Shown: positions 19,689-30,680 of the stretch, in pieces | Position numbering within the stretch: the first letter of the stretch is position 1 | Layout of the letters: every line of letters starts with the position of its first letter | The notes under the pieces: generated by a model | Seen by the model: the letters and a program-made list of their open reading frames with translations, nothing else | Database searches by the model: none | What the model was told of the DNA's origin: nothing | Translations under genes and position numbers: made by a program | Assembly: GCA_022447365.1 (NCBI GenBank) | Contig: JAKVBL010000004.1 | Location: forward strand, 396,872 to 460,871 | DNA: 64,000 nt | Direction: 5' to 3' | Source: Oleiphilaceae bacterium | Lineage (GTDB): Bacteria; Pseudomonadota; Gammaproteobacteria; Pseudomonadales; Oleiphilaceae

Positions 19689-20598
19689 CTTCTAAAATGG
19701 CTTTGCCGCCATTAAAAAAGTCAGCAGCTGAAACAGCTTTGCTACCAGCTAACTGTAGTTGAGTGATTAGAAGTGCTCCATTGCCGCATTGCACGAGCAC
19801 GCCATTTTTTGACTTCTCAACGATCTCGCCAACAGGCGCGTTTGACTGAGAGTCCAAAGCTTTTGCGCTTAACACACGAATACGTTGGCCGTCTTGTTCT
19901 GCGTAGGAGACAGGCCAAGGGTTGAATGCACGTACACTTCTCTCGATTTCTAAAGAGGATAAGGACCAGTCAATATGAGCTTCGGCCTTACTTAATTTAT
20001 GTGCATAGTTAGCTAGCGCGTCATCTTGCTTTTCTGGAATGAGATCTTCTGGTTCGTTTAGATAGCGTAAAATAGACTTCGCACCCATCGCCGCAAGTTC
20101 ATCATGAAGCTCTCCACCGGTGACAGTGTCAGAGATATCGCAGCGCTCTTTGAGCAACATATCGCCGGTATCTAAACCTACATCCATCTGCATGATAGTG
20201 ATGCCAGTTTCTGAATCACCTGCTTGGATTGCGCGTTGAATAGGCGCGGCTCCGCGCCAACGGGGTAGCAGCGATGCATGAATATTAATGCAACCGAGCT
20301 TTGGCGTATCGAGAACCTCTTTTGGCAAGATTAAGCCGTAAGCCGCGACGATCATTAAATCAGCGTCAAGCTCTGCTAATTCCTGACGTGCTTCTGGCTC
20401 TTTAAAATTAAGAGGTTGAAAGACCTTTATATCGTGTTCGAGTGCTGTTTTTTTTACTGGGCTTGGCATTAATTTCTTGCCTCGCCCCGCAGGTCTATCG
20501 GGTTGCGTATAAACCGCAATAATATTGTGACCTGCATTTATAAGAGCGGCGAGACTGCTAGCCGCAAAATCGGGCGTGCCCGCAAAGATAATTTTCAA
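19669..20598 (-). CDS. fmt: Methionyl-tRNA formyltransferase
   Basis: The enzyme formylates initiator Met-tRNA using 10-formyl-THF. The first residues, MKIIFAGTPDFAA, and the active-site block INIHASLLPRWRGAAPIQRAI region (His and Asn of the catalytic triad, followed downstream by DTGD) are standard. The C-terminal OB-like tRNA-binding domain follows from about residue 205. The length of 309 is normal. It starts 22 bases after def, the deformylase that later removes the formyl group, and overlaps the open frame of rsmB. Confidence 0.97.
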   Translation of the reverse strand: MKIIFAGTPDFAASSLAALINAGHNIIAVYTQPDRPAGRGKKLMPSPVKKTALEHDIKVFQPLNFKEPEARQELAELDADLMIVAAYGLILPKEVLDTPKLGCINIHASLLPRWRGAAPIQRAIQAGDSETGITIMQMDVGLDTGDMLLKERCDISDTVTGGELHDELAAMGAKSILRYLNEPEDLIPEKQDDALANYAHKLSKAEAHIDWSLSSLEIERSVRAFNPWPVSYAEQDGQRIRVLSAKALDSQSNAPVGEIVEKSKNGVLVQCGNGALLITQLQLAGSKAVSAADFFNGGKAILEVGTTLN

Positions 20599-20620
20599 TG
20601 GTGTTCTCGGCTTGTTCGAT

Positions 20621-21136
20621 TTACGAGGCAGAGGCTTGCGCTTTCTGCTGCTTTTCTAGCTTTTTCTTGATGCGCGTGCGTTTAAGTTTGCTTAAGTAAT
20701 CAATGAATAGCTTGCCATTCAAATGATCCATTTCATGTTGGATGCAAACCGCAAGTAAGCCAGTTGCTTCGAGTTCGAAAGCTTCGCCCTCACGATTTAA
20801 AGCCTTGATTAGCACATGCTCGATGCGCTCCACATCTTCATAATATCCTGGCACAGACAAACAGCCTTCCTGCATTTTTTCAGGGTCACCCTCTAATACG
20901 GTGACTTCAGGATTAATAAAAACATGTGGCTCAGATTTATCTTCAGAAAGATCCATCACGATAAGCTGAATGTGTTGATCGACCTGAGTCGCCGCTAAGC
21001 CAATTCCTGGTGCGTCGTACATTGTTTCAAACATATCGTCGATCAGAGTTTGAATCTCTGGAGTCACTTGTTCAACCGGCGCCGCGATCTTGCGTAATCG
21101 AGGGTCCGGATATTCTAATATTTCGAGTAATGCCAT
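20621..21136 (-). CDS. def: Peptide deformylase
   Basis: This metalloenzyme removes the N-formyl group from nascent proteins. All three signatures are present: GIGLAATQV (motif 1), EGCLSVPG (motif 2, metal-binding Cys) and QHEMDHLNG (motif 3, HExxH-type metal site). The length (171) is that of type 1B deformylases. It heads the leftward def-fmt-rsmB-trk cluster and is divergent from the lysM gene; the 224-base gap between them holds both promoters, for which I see no clear consensus. Confidence 0.97.
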   Translation of the reverse strand: MALLEILEYPDPRLRKIAAPVEQVTPEIQTLIDDMFETMYDAPGIGLAATQVDQHIQLIVMDLSEDKSEPHVFINPEVTVLEGDPEKMQEGCLSVPGYYEDVERIEHVLIKALNREGEAFELEATGLLAVCIQHEMDHLNGKLFIDYLSKLKRTRIKKKLEKQQKAQASAS

Positions 21137-21360
21137 AGGTTTATGTATGCTTCTTAAAGATGAATGCTCAAATTGTGGTGTATATCACGAATACGCTGCT
21201 AGTATTATCTAATAGAAAGCTAATTTAGTACAAATTGCTCAAGCCTCATCTATAGTTTTTTAATGAAGTAGAGCGAAGTAACTGTATTGGCAGTGAAATA
21301 GTGTGCGAGTAGAAACGCGTGCTCTACGTATTTGTGAATGATAATAGTTATAGGCAAATC

Positions 21361-22389
21361 ATGATTTCTAAGTTTTTTGTTCGCTGTGTAGCGGTTTTCT
21401 TTTTAAGTTTCCAGCTTGCGGCGGCGCCAGAGTTTACGGAAGACTATCCAGAACGCTATACCGTTGTGAAGGGTGATACCCTTTGGGATATATCAGAACG
21501 ATTCTTGAAGTCTCCGTGGTTATGGCCTGAGGTATGGCATGCGAATCCTCAGGTAGCGAATCCACATCTTATTTATCCTGGCGATGTGATTGGCTTGATT
21601 TATATCGATGGTCAGCCGCGCATAACTACTTTGAAAGAAGGTCCTAATAATGGGGTTAAAAAATTAAGCCCTCAGGTTCGTTCGACGCCAATTGAAACGG
21701 CTATCCCTACTATTCCGCTTGATGCGATAGCGAGCTTTCTTTCGACAAATCGTATTGTGACAGCGGAAGAGCTAGAAGCGGCGCCATATATCTTGTCAGG
21801 TAAAGAAGACCACTTAATTACTGGCGCGGGTGACCAAGTGTTTGCGCGTGGTGATGTGAAAGGTGAAAACTCAGTTGGTGTTTTTCGTAAGAGTGAGCAA
21901 TATGTTGATCCAGACTCTAAAGAATTTTTGGGTTTAGAGGCGAAGTCAATTGCGACGGCAGAAGTGGATGCGGTGCAAGGTGAAGTAATTACTTTGACCG
22001 TTCAGCGCTCAAGCGAAGAGTTACGTATTGGTGATCGCGTATTGCCGACGGATGATCGCGTGATCAATTCTACATTTACTCCGAGCAAGCCAGATGGTGA
22101 TATTCGTGGCAAGATGATTGCTGTTGAATCTGGCGTGGGCAACATCGGTCAGTATAACGTTGTTGTAGTAAACCGTGGCGCAAGAGAAGGCATCAAAGAG
22201 GGCAACGTACTCGCTGTGTATAAGTCTGGCGGTATAGTACGAGACCCTTACACTCAAGAACGCATTGAACTGCCTTCAGAACGAGCGGGTTTGATGATGA
22301 TTTTCAGAGTCTTTGATAAGCTTAGTTACGGCTTGATACTACGCGCAAATCGTCCATTGAAAATTATGGATGAAGTTCGTACTCCGTAA
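21361..22389 (+). CDS. Exported LysM-domain protein
   Basis: I choose ATG 21361 over an upstream in-frame GTG (21319): it has TATAGG seven bases upstream and opens directly with a signal peptide (MISKFFVRCVAVFFLSFQ, then LAAA). A LysM peptidoglycan-binding module follows immediately (YTVVKGDTLWDISERFL, then WPEVWHANPQVANPHLIYPG), and the rest of the 342 residues is beta-rich. Proteins like this sit beside dprA and def in pseudomonads. It is likely periplasmic and bound to peptidoglycan, and its role is not defined. A terminator follows at 22419, so dprA has its own promoter or depends on readthrough. Confidence 0.9.
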   Translation: MISKFFVRCVAVFFLSFQLAAAPEFTEDYPERYTVVKGDTLWDISERFLKSPWLWPEVWHANPQVANPHLIYPGDVIGLIYIDGQPRITTLKEGPNNGVKKLSPQVRSTPIETAIPTIPLDAIASFLSTNRIVTAEELEAAPYILSGKEDHLITGAGDQVFARGDVKGENSVGVFRKSEQYVDPDSKEFLGLEAKSIATAEVDAVQGEVITLTVQRSSEELRIGDRVLPTDDRVINSTFTPSKPDGDIRGKMIAVESGVGNIGQYNVVVVNRGAREGIKEGNVLAVYKSGGIVRDPYTQERIELPSERAGLMMIFRVFDKLSYGLILRANRPLKIMDEVRTP

Positions 22390-22418
22390 GATAGTATCTG
22401 GAAATACAATAACTGATG

Positions 22419-22443
22419 AAGCCACCTCTTAGGTGGCTTTTTT
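22419..22443 (+). terminator. Terminator after the LysM gene
   Basis: AAGCCACCT (22419-22427) pairs with AGGTGGCTT (22431-22439) across a CTT loop and is followed by T residues to 22443. It sits nine bases before the dprA start region. Confidence 0.88.
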
Positions 22444-22451
22444 GATCAAGG

Positions 22452-23582
22452 ATGATCGAAAAAATGTCTATCTCTTCTGAGGCACGCTTGTGTCTCGCAC
22501 TCTCTCAAATTCAAGGCTTTGGCCTGAAGCAATTTCATTTGCTGCGTGAGCAGTATGGCAATCCTTCATCATGGCGAAAGTTAAGCTTCGATGCGTTGAA
22601 CCAATGTATCAGTAAGCCCAAGGTTTCTAGCGCAGTGCTAGATTGTCTCGCTCAGGCTGATCATTCTTTAAATCATGTTAGTGATTGGTTGAAGCAAGAC
22701 GGTTGTTCCGTTGTTTGCTATTTCGATAGTCCTTACCCTGAAGCATTGCGCCAGATACACTTAGCGCCTGCATTACTCTATTTAAAAGGAAATATAGGCT
22801 TACTAAATCATCAAAATATTGCGGTGGTCGGTTCACGGAAGCCTAGTCTGCAGTATGCAGGCATTGCACAAGAATATGCGTTTCATTTGGCTAAATCAGG
22901 CATGTCGATCGTCAGTGGTTTGGCTCTCGGCGTAGATACAAAAGCACATCTTGGGGCGCTTGCGGCGCAAGGGAATACGATTGCTGTACTAGCGACAGGA
23001 ATAGATCGTTGCTACCCCGCTAAAAATAAAGATTTATATGAGTTGATTGCCCAGGAGGGATTGCTTGTTTCAGAAATGCCACTGGGTAGTGCGCCTCTTC
23101 GTCATAACTTTCCCAGGCGAAATCGTATTGTGTCCGGCTTATCACGCGCGGTCTTTGTTGTCGAAGCGGGCATAAAAAGCGGTTCGTTGATCACTGCGCG
23201 TTATGCGATTGAGCAGAACAGAGATGTTTATGCTGTACCGGGCTCTCCTAAGTCACTGAATAGCCAAGGCTGTAATTATTTGATTAGAGAAGGTGCGCGA
23301 TTAGTTGGATCTATTGAAGACCTGATCATTGACTTACATAAAGACTTGAACGTGAGTGGCCTTACATTAAAAGGGGTTGCGGATTCGACCCACGATGAGG
23401 CGCAAAATGTGAGCGATGCAGCGCAATTGGTTCTCAGTGCAGTAGGGAGTGATACGATCAGCTTTGATGATTTATTTGAGCGTTTAGAGATGAGTTTTGA
23501 ACACTTATCCGAGCACTTATTAGAGCTAGAGTTAGCTGGGCTGATCAGTTCCGTTTCTGGTGGTTATCAGCTAGGTTCTTAA
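22452..23582 (+). CDS. dprA: DNA-processing protein DprA/Smf
   Basis: DprA loads RecA on incoming single-stranded DNA in natural transformation and also occurs in bacteria not known to be competent. The protein has a helical N-terminal domain, a Rossmann-like core (VVGSRKPSLQYAG, SGLALGVDTKAHLGAL, FPRRNRIVSGLS, then KSGSLITARYAIEQNRDVYA) and a C-terminal winged-helix-like domain at about 310-376. All typical segments are present in 376 residues. Two ATG starts compete, 22452 and 22464. The second is better placed relative to the AAGGA at 22449. tsaC follows after 79 bases. Confidence 0.95.
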   Translation: MIEKMSISSEARLCLALSQIQGFGLKQFHLLREQYGNPSSWRKLSFDALNQCISKPKVSSAVLDCLAQADHSLNHVSDWLKQDGCSVVCYFDSPYPEALRQIHLAPALLYLKGNIGLLNHQNIAVVGSRKPSLQYAGIAQEYAFHLAKSGMSIVSGLALGVDTKAHLGALAAQGNTIAVLATGIDRCYPAKNKDLYELIAQEGLLVSEMPLGSAPLRHNFPRRNRIVSGLSRAVFVVEAGIKSGSLITARYAIEQNRDVYAVPGSPKSLNSQGCNYLIREGARLVGSIEDLIIDLHKDLNVSGLTLKGVADSTHDEAQNVSDAAQLVLSAVGSDTISFDDLFERLEMSFEHLSEHLLELELAGLISSVSGGYQLGS

Positions 23583-23661
23583 GTAGAATGCCCCTCGTTT
23601 TTAGATCGACTGTTTCGTTCATGCAACAGCATTAATGATTGATATTTAAAGAGGGATCCTC

Positions 23662-25136
<1,475 letters not shown>

Positions 25137-25143
25137 TACAAAT

Positions 25144-25971
25144 ATGGATCGTTATGCGGTGATTGGAAATCCAATTGAACACAGTAAATCCCCATTTATT
25201 CATGCCCAGTTTGCGAATGAAACTGGCGAACAGCTTGTATATGAGCGAATCTTGGGCCGTATCGATGCTTTTGAGGAAGACGTAAAAGACTTCTTTTCAG
25301 ACGCTAATAACAAAGGTTTAAACGTAACTGTTCCATTCAAAGAAAAAGCCTTTGCAATGTGTGACGTTCTCAGTCCTCGGGCTCAAATTGCCGAAGCGGT
25401 AAATACGCTCTACATGAAAGATGGCAAACTTTATGGCGACAATACCGATGGGCGCGGGCTAGTACGAGATATTCAAGAGAATTTTCAGGTCTCGTTGGCA
25501 GGAAAGCGCGTCTTACTGATTGGTGCAGGGGGGGCATCTAAGGGTGTTTTACTCCCGATTCTTGAGGCAGCTCCAAGTCAGTTGGTAGTTAGCAACAGAA
25601 CTTTTTCTAAAGCTGAACAGCTTGTCGGCCGATACAAACAAAGACCTGAAATTGTTGCATGCGGTGCAGAGTTAACAGCAGAGAGTTTTGACGATTTATC
25701 GAGTGCATTTGATCTGGTGATCAATGGAACTTCTGCTAGCCTTTCAGGAGAGCTTCCGAAAATTTCTTCTGAGATCTTTTCAAGCGAAACGCATGTTTAC
25801 GACATGATGTACGGGGACCAAGAGACGGTCTTCAATTGTTGGGCCAAAGACAGCGGCGCAACAATGACCATGGATGGTTTAGGTATGCTTGTAGAACAGG
25901 CGGCGGAAGCATTTCGTGTGTGGCGAAATGTTCAACCTAATACCGCGTATTGTATTGCAGCACTACGATAA
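25144..25971 (+). CDS. aroE: Shikimate dehydrogenase
   Basis: AroE reduces 3-dehydroshikimate with NADPH in the aromatic pathway. The shikimate site shows NPIEHSKSPFIHAQFA at about residues 8-23 and NVTVPFKEKAF with the catalytic Lys. DNTDGRGLVRDI provides the catalytic Asp. The NADP Rossmann loop is GAGGASKGV, followed by NRTFSKAEQL. The 275-residue length is normal. Other aromatic-pathway genes in this window, aroQ and the DAHP synthase, are far away and on other transcripts. Confidence 0.96.
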   Translation: MDRYAVIGNPIEHSKSPFIHAQFANETGEQLVYERILGRIDAFEEDVKDFFSDANNKGLNVTVPFKEKAFAMCDVLSPRAQIAEAVNTLYMKDGKLYGDNTDGRGLVRDIQENFQVSLAGKRVLLIGAGGASKGVLLPILEAAPSQLVVSNRTFSKAEQLVGRYKQRPEIVACGAELTAESFDDLSSAFDLVINGTSASLSGELPKISSEIFSSETHVYDMMYGDQETVFNCWAKDSGATMTMDGLGMLVEQAAEAFRVWRNVQPNTAYCIAALR

Positions 25972-26001
25972 CGATCGGCATAAAACGAAAGCAGGTAAAG
26001 T

Positions 26002-26769
26002 ATGGATTTAGCGACCCTGATAGGGATGCTAGCTGGTGCGGCAGTTATTATCGGCGCAATTTTGCTGAACTCCAGCATTTTGGATTTCGTCAATATCCCA
26101 GGTCTAGGGATAGTGATTGTTGGCACACTGTTTATCACCTTGATCAAGTTCCGTTTAAGTACGATTGGCGATGCTTTTAAGCTCGCATTTTCGACTGTCT
26201 TTATGGATAAAACGGAAAACCCAGTAGTCTTGATTGGGCAGGTGCGCGAATTAGCAACTGTTGTTCGTAAAGAGGGCATTCTCGGTCTTGAAAACGTAGA
26301 GATCGAAGATGAATTCTTGAAGAAAGGTATAAGCCTTTGTATTGACGGTCACCCGCCAGAGTTTATCGAAGAGATTCTGATTCAAGATCTGAGTCAGCGT
26401 ACTGAGCGTTACGAGACGGCTGAAAAAGTATTTAAAGGAATGGCGGAAACTGCGCCAGGAATGGGGATGCTTGGAACGCTAGTGGGTCTCGTTCAGATGT
26501 TGAATGCGATGTCTGACCCGTCTTCTGTTGGTCCTGCGATGGCTGTGGCCTTGTTAACAACCTTCTATGGGGCATTTATTGCACAGTTGATTGCTATTCC
26601 ATGCGCCGAAAAATTAGGCATGAAAGCGACCGAAGAAGAGCGCAATATGTTGCTCGTCGTCACGAGCGTACAAAACATTTTGAAAGGCCAGAATCCGAAA
26701 GTGATTGCAGAGGTCTTATCTTCGTTCTTGTCTCAAAAGCAGCGTGAAGCTGTGTCTGAGGAAGAGTAA
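26002..26769 (+). CDS. pomA: Flagellar stator protein PomA (MotA/TolQ/ExbB family)
   Basis: PomA and PomB form the ion-conducting stator that drives the flagellar motor. Four membrane segments are evident: two near the N-terminus (about 3-22 and 29-49) and two in the MotA_ExbB core, around APGMGMLGTLVGLVQML and the GPAMAVALLTTFYGAFIAQL stretch. The 255-residue size and short N-terminal layout match PomA of marine gammaproteobacteria rather than the longer E. coli MotA. Na+ use is inferred from this resemblance. pomB starts nine bases downstream. Confidence 0.92.
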   Translation: MDLATLIGMLAGAAVIIGAILLNSSILDFVNIPGLGIVIVGTLFITLIKFRLSTIGDAFKLAFSTVFMDKTENPVVLIGQVRELATVVRKEGILGLENVEIEDEFLKKGISLCIDGHPPEFIEEILIQDLSQRTERYETAEKVFKGMAETAPGMGMLGTLVGLVQMLNAMSDPSSVGPAMAVALLTTFYGAFIAQLIAIPCAEKLGMKATEEERNMLLVVTSVQNILKGQNPKVIAEVLSSFLSQKQREAVSEEE

Positions 26770-26778
26770 GCTCGAGCA

Positions 26779-27621
26779 ATGGCTGCGCTACCTCAGAAAA
26801 AGAAAAAGCAAGAGAGCTCTGGCGGTTGGATAGTCACCTTTGCCGATCTCATGTCATTGCTGCTCACCTTTTTTATCTTGCTGCTCAGTTTTTCTAAAAT
26901 GGATCTTCATAAGTATGAAATGATGGCGCAATCGATGGCTGAATCGTTTGGTGTGTCGTTCCTTGATGGTTCGGGTAAAGCCGGGGGCGAGATTATCTTT
27001 GCTGAAGAGCCGCCGATTTCACCTCCAGTGGAGGAATTAAACCAAATAGAACAAGAGTTTGAAGAATTCGAAGAAGAGTCAGGTACGGAAGAGCTTGAGA
27101 TGCTGGATCGCTCTGAAGGAGACTCTGAGGTTGTCAGTATTGACCCCAATATTGAACAACTCACAGAAACACTTGTTGAAGAACTTGAAACAGAAATTGT
27201 TTCGAATGCTCTGAACGTTAGCTTTGATTCTGAAAAGGTGGTTGTTCGGTTCTCTGAAGAAGCGACGTTTACCTCGGGTAGTGAAGAAATCAAAGACGAT
27301 ATGTTTCCGATTCTCGAGAAAATTGAGAATGTTTTGGCCTCTTGCCAAGGGCAGATTTTGGTTTCTGGTTATACCGACGACTTACCTGTGACATCAAATC
27401 GCTTCCGTTCAAACTGGGATCTGTCAGCTGGGCGTGCAGTGAGTGTTGTACATCAGCTTATATTTAATAATAAAATTGACGCTAACAGAGTGATTGCGGC
27501 GGGTCGTGCCGAAACGAACCCTCTAGTACCTAATGATTCACCTGAAAACCGTGCGAAGAATCGCCGTGTCGAAATTAGTATTTATGATCCAGAGTGCCAG
27601 TCGTTAGGTATCGACTTCTAG
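26779..27621 (+). CDS. pomB: Flagellar stator protein PomB (MotB family)
   Basis: A single membrane helix near residues 18-42 carries the ion-binding aspartate D23 (TFADLMSLL). A plug/linker region follows that is unusually acidic, about residues 75-135, with runs such as EQEFEEFEEESGTEELEML. An OmpA-like peptidoglycan-binding domain occupies about 155-275 (VSGYTDDLPV, RSNWDLSAGRAVSVVHQL, and RAKNRRVEISIY). No other flagellar genes are in the window, so stator genes are detached from the flagellar clusters here. The 280 residues are near the usual PomB length. Confidence 0.92.
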   Translation: MAALPQKKKKQESSGGWIVTFADLMSLLLTFFILLLSFSKMDLHKYEMMAQSMAESFGVSFLDGSGKAGGEIIFAEEPPISPPVEELNQIEQEFEEFEEESGTEELEMLDRSEGDSEVVSIDPNIEQLTETLVEELETEIVSNALNVSFDSEKVVVRFSEEATFTSGSEEIKDDMFPILEKIENVLASCQGQILVSGYTDDLPVTSNRFRSNWDLSAGRAVSVVHQLIFNNKIDANRVIAAGRAETNPLVPNDSPENRAKNRRVEISIYDPECQSLGIDF

Positions 27622-27654
27622 CTTTGGATATAGCAGTAGTTTTAGGAGAAAGTT

Positions 27655-27954
27655 ATGAGTGGTGGTCCAAGCCAACCAAAAGTTGAAGGCGAGCAGTGGG
27701 ACGATGAGCGTATCAAAGGATTTCTTGCCTTAGAGCCTAGAGATGAAATGAACGCAGACTATCATGTATTGAAAGAAGCATATCAGTATATGACGCCAGA
27801 ATTTTTTGCGCGCTTTGTTCCGTTTTTTGTGGAAGCAGGCCGTGATATCAATGCTAAGAATCCAGAGCAAAAATCACTACTTCAGCGCATCCAGAGCTAT
27901 GGTAAGGCTGCACCATATAAAGCAGTCCTAGAAGCAAATGGAGCCGTGTACTAA
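27655..27954 (+). CDS. PA4642-type small protein
   Basis: This 99-residue soluble protein resembles the uncharacterised family typified by Pseudomonas PA4642: an N-terminal EQWDDERIKGFLALEP segment, a middle MTPEFFARFVPFFVEAGRDI and an ending with QSYGKAAPYKAVL. It has no signal peptide or membrane helix. AGGAGA sits six bases before the ATG. It follows pomB by 33 bases and precedes a strong terminator, so it probably shares the pomAB transcript. Its function is unknown. Confidence 0.8.
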   Translation: MSGGPSQPKVEGEQWDDERIKGFLALEPRDEMNADYHVLKEAYQYMTPEFFARFVPFFVEAGRDINAKNPEQKSLLQRIQSYGKAAPYKAVLEANGAVY

Positions 27955-27972
27955 GCGCCTCCCCGTGAAGTT

Positions 27973-27998
27973 AAAAAGCGACCAATTGGTCGCTTTTT
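27973..27998. terminator. Bidirectional terminator between the PA4642-type and gamma-CA genes
   Basis: AAAAAGCGACC (27973-27983) pairs with GGTCGCTTTTT (27988-27998) around an AATT loop. T-runs on both strands serve both convergent genes. The TAA of the leftward gene (28000-27998) is made from the edge of the T-run. Confidence 0.92.
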
Positions 27999-28552
27999 TA
28001 TATGAGTTTCTGTGACTTTAAGTCGTCTAGGTGTTTGTTTTTGAGATTGACGTAGTTATTAGCGCTGTAGGTAAAAAACTTGCGCTCTTTTTCTGAAATT
28101 TCGCGTACCTTTTTGGCGGGGCTTCCTCGATAGACAAACCCAGATTCAAGCGTCTTTCCTGGTGCAACGATGCTTCCAGCGGCCACCACAACATCATCTT
28201 CGACAGTTGCGCCGTCCATAATAATGGCCCCCATACCAACGAGTACTCGATCGCCTATGGTGCAGCCATGTAAAAGCGCTTTGTGACCGATAGTCACATC
28301 CTCTCCGATAGTTAAGGGGTAGCCATCTGGATTGAATGGGCCGGCATGTGTGATATGTAATACAGAGCCATCTTGCACACTGGTTCGAGCGCCTATTCGA
28401 ATACGATGCATATCTCCTCTAATCACAGCCATAGGCCATACCGAGCAATCATCACCGAGGTGAACATCTCCAAGTACAAGTGCACTAGGGTCGACAAATA
28501 CATCATTGCCAAGCTTGGGGGAGTGTTCTAAATAACTACGGACTGATTTCAT
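27998..28552 (-). CDS. Gamma-carbonic anhydrase-like hexapeptide protein (YrdA)
   Basis: This 184-residue left-handed beta-helix protein is of the gamma-carbonic anhydrase/YrdA group. Hexapeptide repeats run from about residue 20 to 150 (for example VWPMAVIRGDMHRIRIGART). The metal-ligand histidines are recognisable in VLHITHAGP and TIGHKALLHGC, and the conserved RGD...Q segment is present. Whether it hydrates CO2 is uncertain, because many family members show little activity. It lies next to prlC, with which it diverges, as in Pseudomonas. Confidence 0.9.
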   Translation of the reverse strand: MKSVRSYLEHSPKLGNDVFVDPSALVLGDVHLGDDCSVWPMAVIRGDMHRIRIGARTSVQDGSVLHITHAGPFNPDGYPLTIGEDVTIGHKALLHGCTIGDRVLVGMGAIIMDGATVEDDVVVAAGSIVAPGKTLESGFVYRGSPAKKVREISEKERKFFTYSANNYVNLKNKHLDDLKSQKLI

Positions 28553-28655
28553 GGCTTTCTTCTATACTTTGTGAATTGTTACAGAGAAGATTGTTGCGAT
28601 TATGTTTCAATTGCTCTTCTCATCATTCCGTCAATATTGTTCTAGGCCGACCTGA

Positions 28656-30677
28656 ATGTCTACAGCCCTTTTGCAGGAACAACAGCTTCCAGCTTTCGAA
28701 ACGTATTCCGTTTCAGATTTCCGCCCCGCATTAGAAGCGTTAATGTCACAATTCAATAATCTGCTTGAAAAAGTATGTGCTCAACAAGAATCTAGTTGGG
28801 ATGAAACGGTCGCTCCGCTCAGTGATTTGAGTCGCAAGATTGATCACGTTTGGTCGATTGCTTCGCATCTAAAAGCGGTCGCCGATAGCGAAGAATTGCG
28901 TGCGGTTTATAAAACGCTGTCAGAGGAATTGAGTGCTTTTTATTCCGCTATTGCCCAGAACAAAGAATTGTACTCTCGTTATCTTGCTGTCTCAGAACAA
29001 AGTGGTCTTAATGCCTCTCAGAAAAAAGTCTTAGAAAATAAGTTGCGTAGCTTTCGCTTGAGTGGTGTTGCATTAGAAGATGATGCCAAAGCTGAATTCA
29101 AAGCACTTAATCAGAAACTTGTAGGCCTTAGTAATCGTTTTTCTGAAAATGTACTCGATTCATCGCAAGCGTGGTCATTACATATCGTTGATGCAGAGCG
29201 ATTAGCAGGTGTGCCTTCATCAGTCATTACTCGTTTAGAAGAAAGAGCTAGAGATAAGGGCTATGAAACTGGTTACCTCTTGGGTTTGGATCTCACTCTT
29301 TATTTGCCCGTGATGCAGTATTGCGAGGATAGAGATCTCAGAAAAGTTTTGTATGAAGCGTTTATTACCAGAGCTTCAAATCAAGGGCCGCATGATCTCT
29401 CTCACGCGAACGAAGAACTAATGCGTGACATTATGGATGCACGTTTACGTAAATCTGAATTATTAGATTTGGCTTCGTATGCAGACTTGTCGGTGCAAAC
29501 GAAGATGGCTGAATCGCCGCAGCAGGTCCTCGATTTTTTATATGATCTTCATGAGAAAGCTAAGCCTCTTGCCGAGAAAGAGTTTGTTGAGCTGACAGCT
29601 TATGCAAAACAGAAATTCGGATTGGCTGAGCTAGCTGCATGGGATGTACCGTTTGTGACGGAGACCTTGCGTAAGGAACGATTTGATGTCGATCAGGAAT
29701 TACTACGCCAATATTTCCCTTTGCCAACGGTTTTAAGTGGCTTGTTTGAAGTACTAAAGCGCGTTTTCGGTGTTGAGCTTGAAGAGCAAGAAGGGGTAAG
29801 TACGCCAGTCCCCGATGCGCGCTGTTTTAAAGTTTTGCAAAATGGTCAAGCCTTGGCGTATATCTACATGGATTTGTATTCGCGTGATGGAAAACGTGGC
29901 GGCGCATGGGTAGGTACATGTCATAAATTGACAGAGTTCGACAAAGAAGAGCCTTTATTACCTGTTGCGTATTTGGTCTGTAATTTTGCTGCGCCGAGTG
30001 ACGGAAAGCCAAGTTTGCTGACACATTCCGACGTCGTAACCTTATTCCATGAATGCGGTCATGCAATGCACCATTGCTTGACTAAGATTTCTTATCCTGA
30101 GATTTCTGGGATCGCTGGTGTGCCTTGGGACGCTGTTGAGTTGCCGAGTCAATTTCTGGAAAACTGGTGCTGGCAGCCCGAAGCGCTCGAGTTTTTGTCG
30201 TCACATGTCGATGACAAGGAGAGCTTGCCTGACGCATTGATCGAAAAGATGATGAAAGCCAAGAGCTTTATGGCTGGAATGCAGACTGTTCGTCAATTGG
30301 AATTTGGCTTGTTTGATTTCTGTTTACACCATGAATATCAAAAGGATAAAACCGATATACAAGGGCTACTAGAACGCACGCAAGCAGATATATCCGTTGT
30401 GCCTGTTCCATCATTCGCACGTTTTGCTAACGCGTTTACGCATATTTTCGCAGGCGGTTATGCGGCGGGTTATTACAGTTATAAGTGGGCAGAGCTGTTG
30501 TCTGCGGATGCTTTCTCAGCCTTTGAGGAAGAGGGCGTGTTCAATCAGCAGACTGGCCTGCGCTTTAGAAATGAAATACTAGAATGTGGTGGTTCGCGTG
30601 ATGTAGGCGAGATGTTTGAGTCGTTTAGAGGTAGAATGCCTAGCTCTGAAGCTTTGCTCAAACAAATGGGTGCTTAA
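28656..30677 (+). CDS. prlC: Oligopeptidase A (M3 metallopeptidase)
   Basis: PrlC degrades oligopeptides, including cleaved signal peptides, in the cytoplasm. The zinc motif HECGH is at residues 465-469 and the third ligand Glu follows about 25 residues later, in the ELPSQFLENW region. The 673-residue length and helical N-terminal part fit OpdA/PrlC. The start is ATG 28656, with TAGGCCGACC upstream as a weak site. The yheV-like zinc ribbon gene starts three bases after the stop, an arrangement also known in pseudomonads. Confidence 0.95.
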   Translation: MSTALLQEQQLPAFETYSVSDFRPALEALMSQFNNLLEKVCAQQESSWDETVAPLSDLSRKIDHVWSIASHLKAVADSEELRAVYKTLSEELSAFYSAIAQNKELYSRYLAVSEQSGLNASQKKVLENKLRSFRLSGVALEDDAKAEFKALNQKLVGLSNRFSENVLDSSQAWSLHIVDAERLAGVPSSVITRLEERARDKGYETGYLLGLDLTLYLPVMQYCEDRDLRKVLYEAFITRASNQGPHDLSHANEELMRDIMDARLRKSELLDLASYADLSVQTKMAESPQQVLDFLYDLHEKAKPLAEKEFVELTAYAKQKFGLAELAAWDVPFVTETLRKERFDVDQELLRQYFPLPTVLSGLFEVLKRVFGVELEEQEGVSTPVPDARCFKVLQNGQALAYIYMDLYSRDGKRGGAWVGTCHKLTEFDKEEPLLPVAYLVCNFAAPSDGKPSLLTHSDVVTLFHECGHAMHHCLTKISYPEISGIAGVPWDAVELPSQFLENWCWQPEALEFLSSHVDDKESLPDALIEKMMKAKSFMAGMQTVRQLEFGLFDFCLHHEYQKDKTDIQGLLERTQADISVVPVPSFARFANAFTHIFAGGYAAGYYSYKWAELLSADAFSAFEEEGVFNQQTGLRFRNEILECGGSRDVGEMFESFRGRMPSSEALLKQMGA

Positions 30678-30680
30678 ACC

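Noticed and set aside
26907..27293. Ser-rich 128-codon open frame on the reverse strand inside pomB
   Set aside because: It is the antisense of the acidic pomB linker (Glu codons read as Ser on the other strand) and has no ribosome site or homology.
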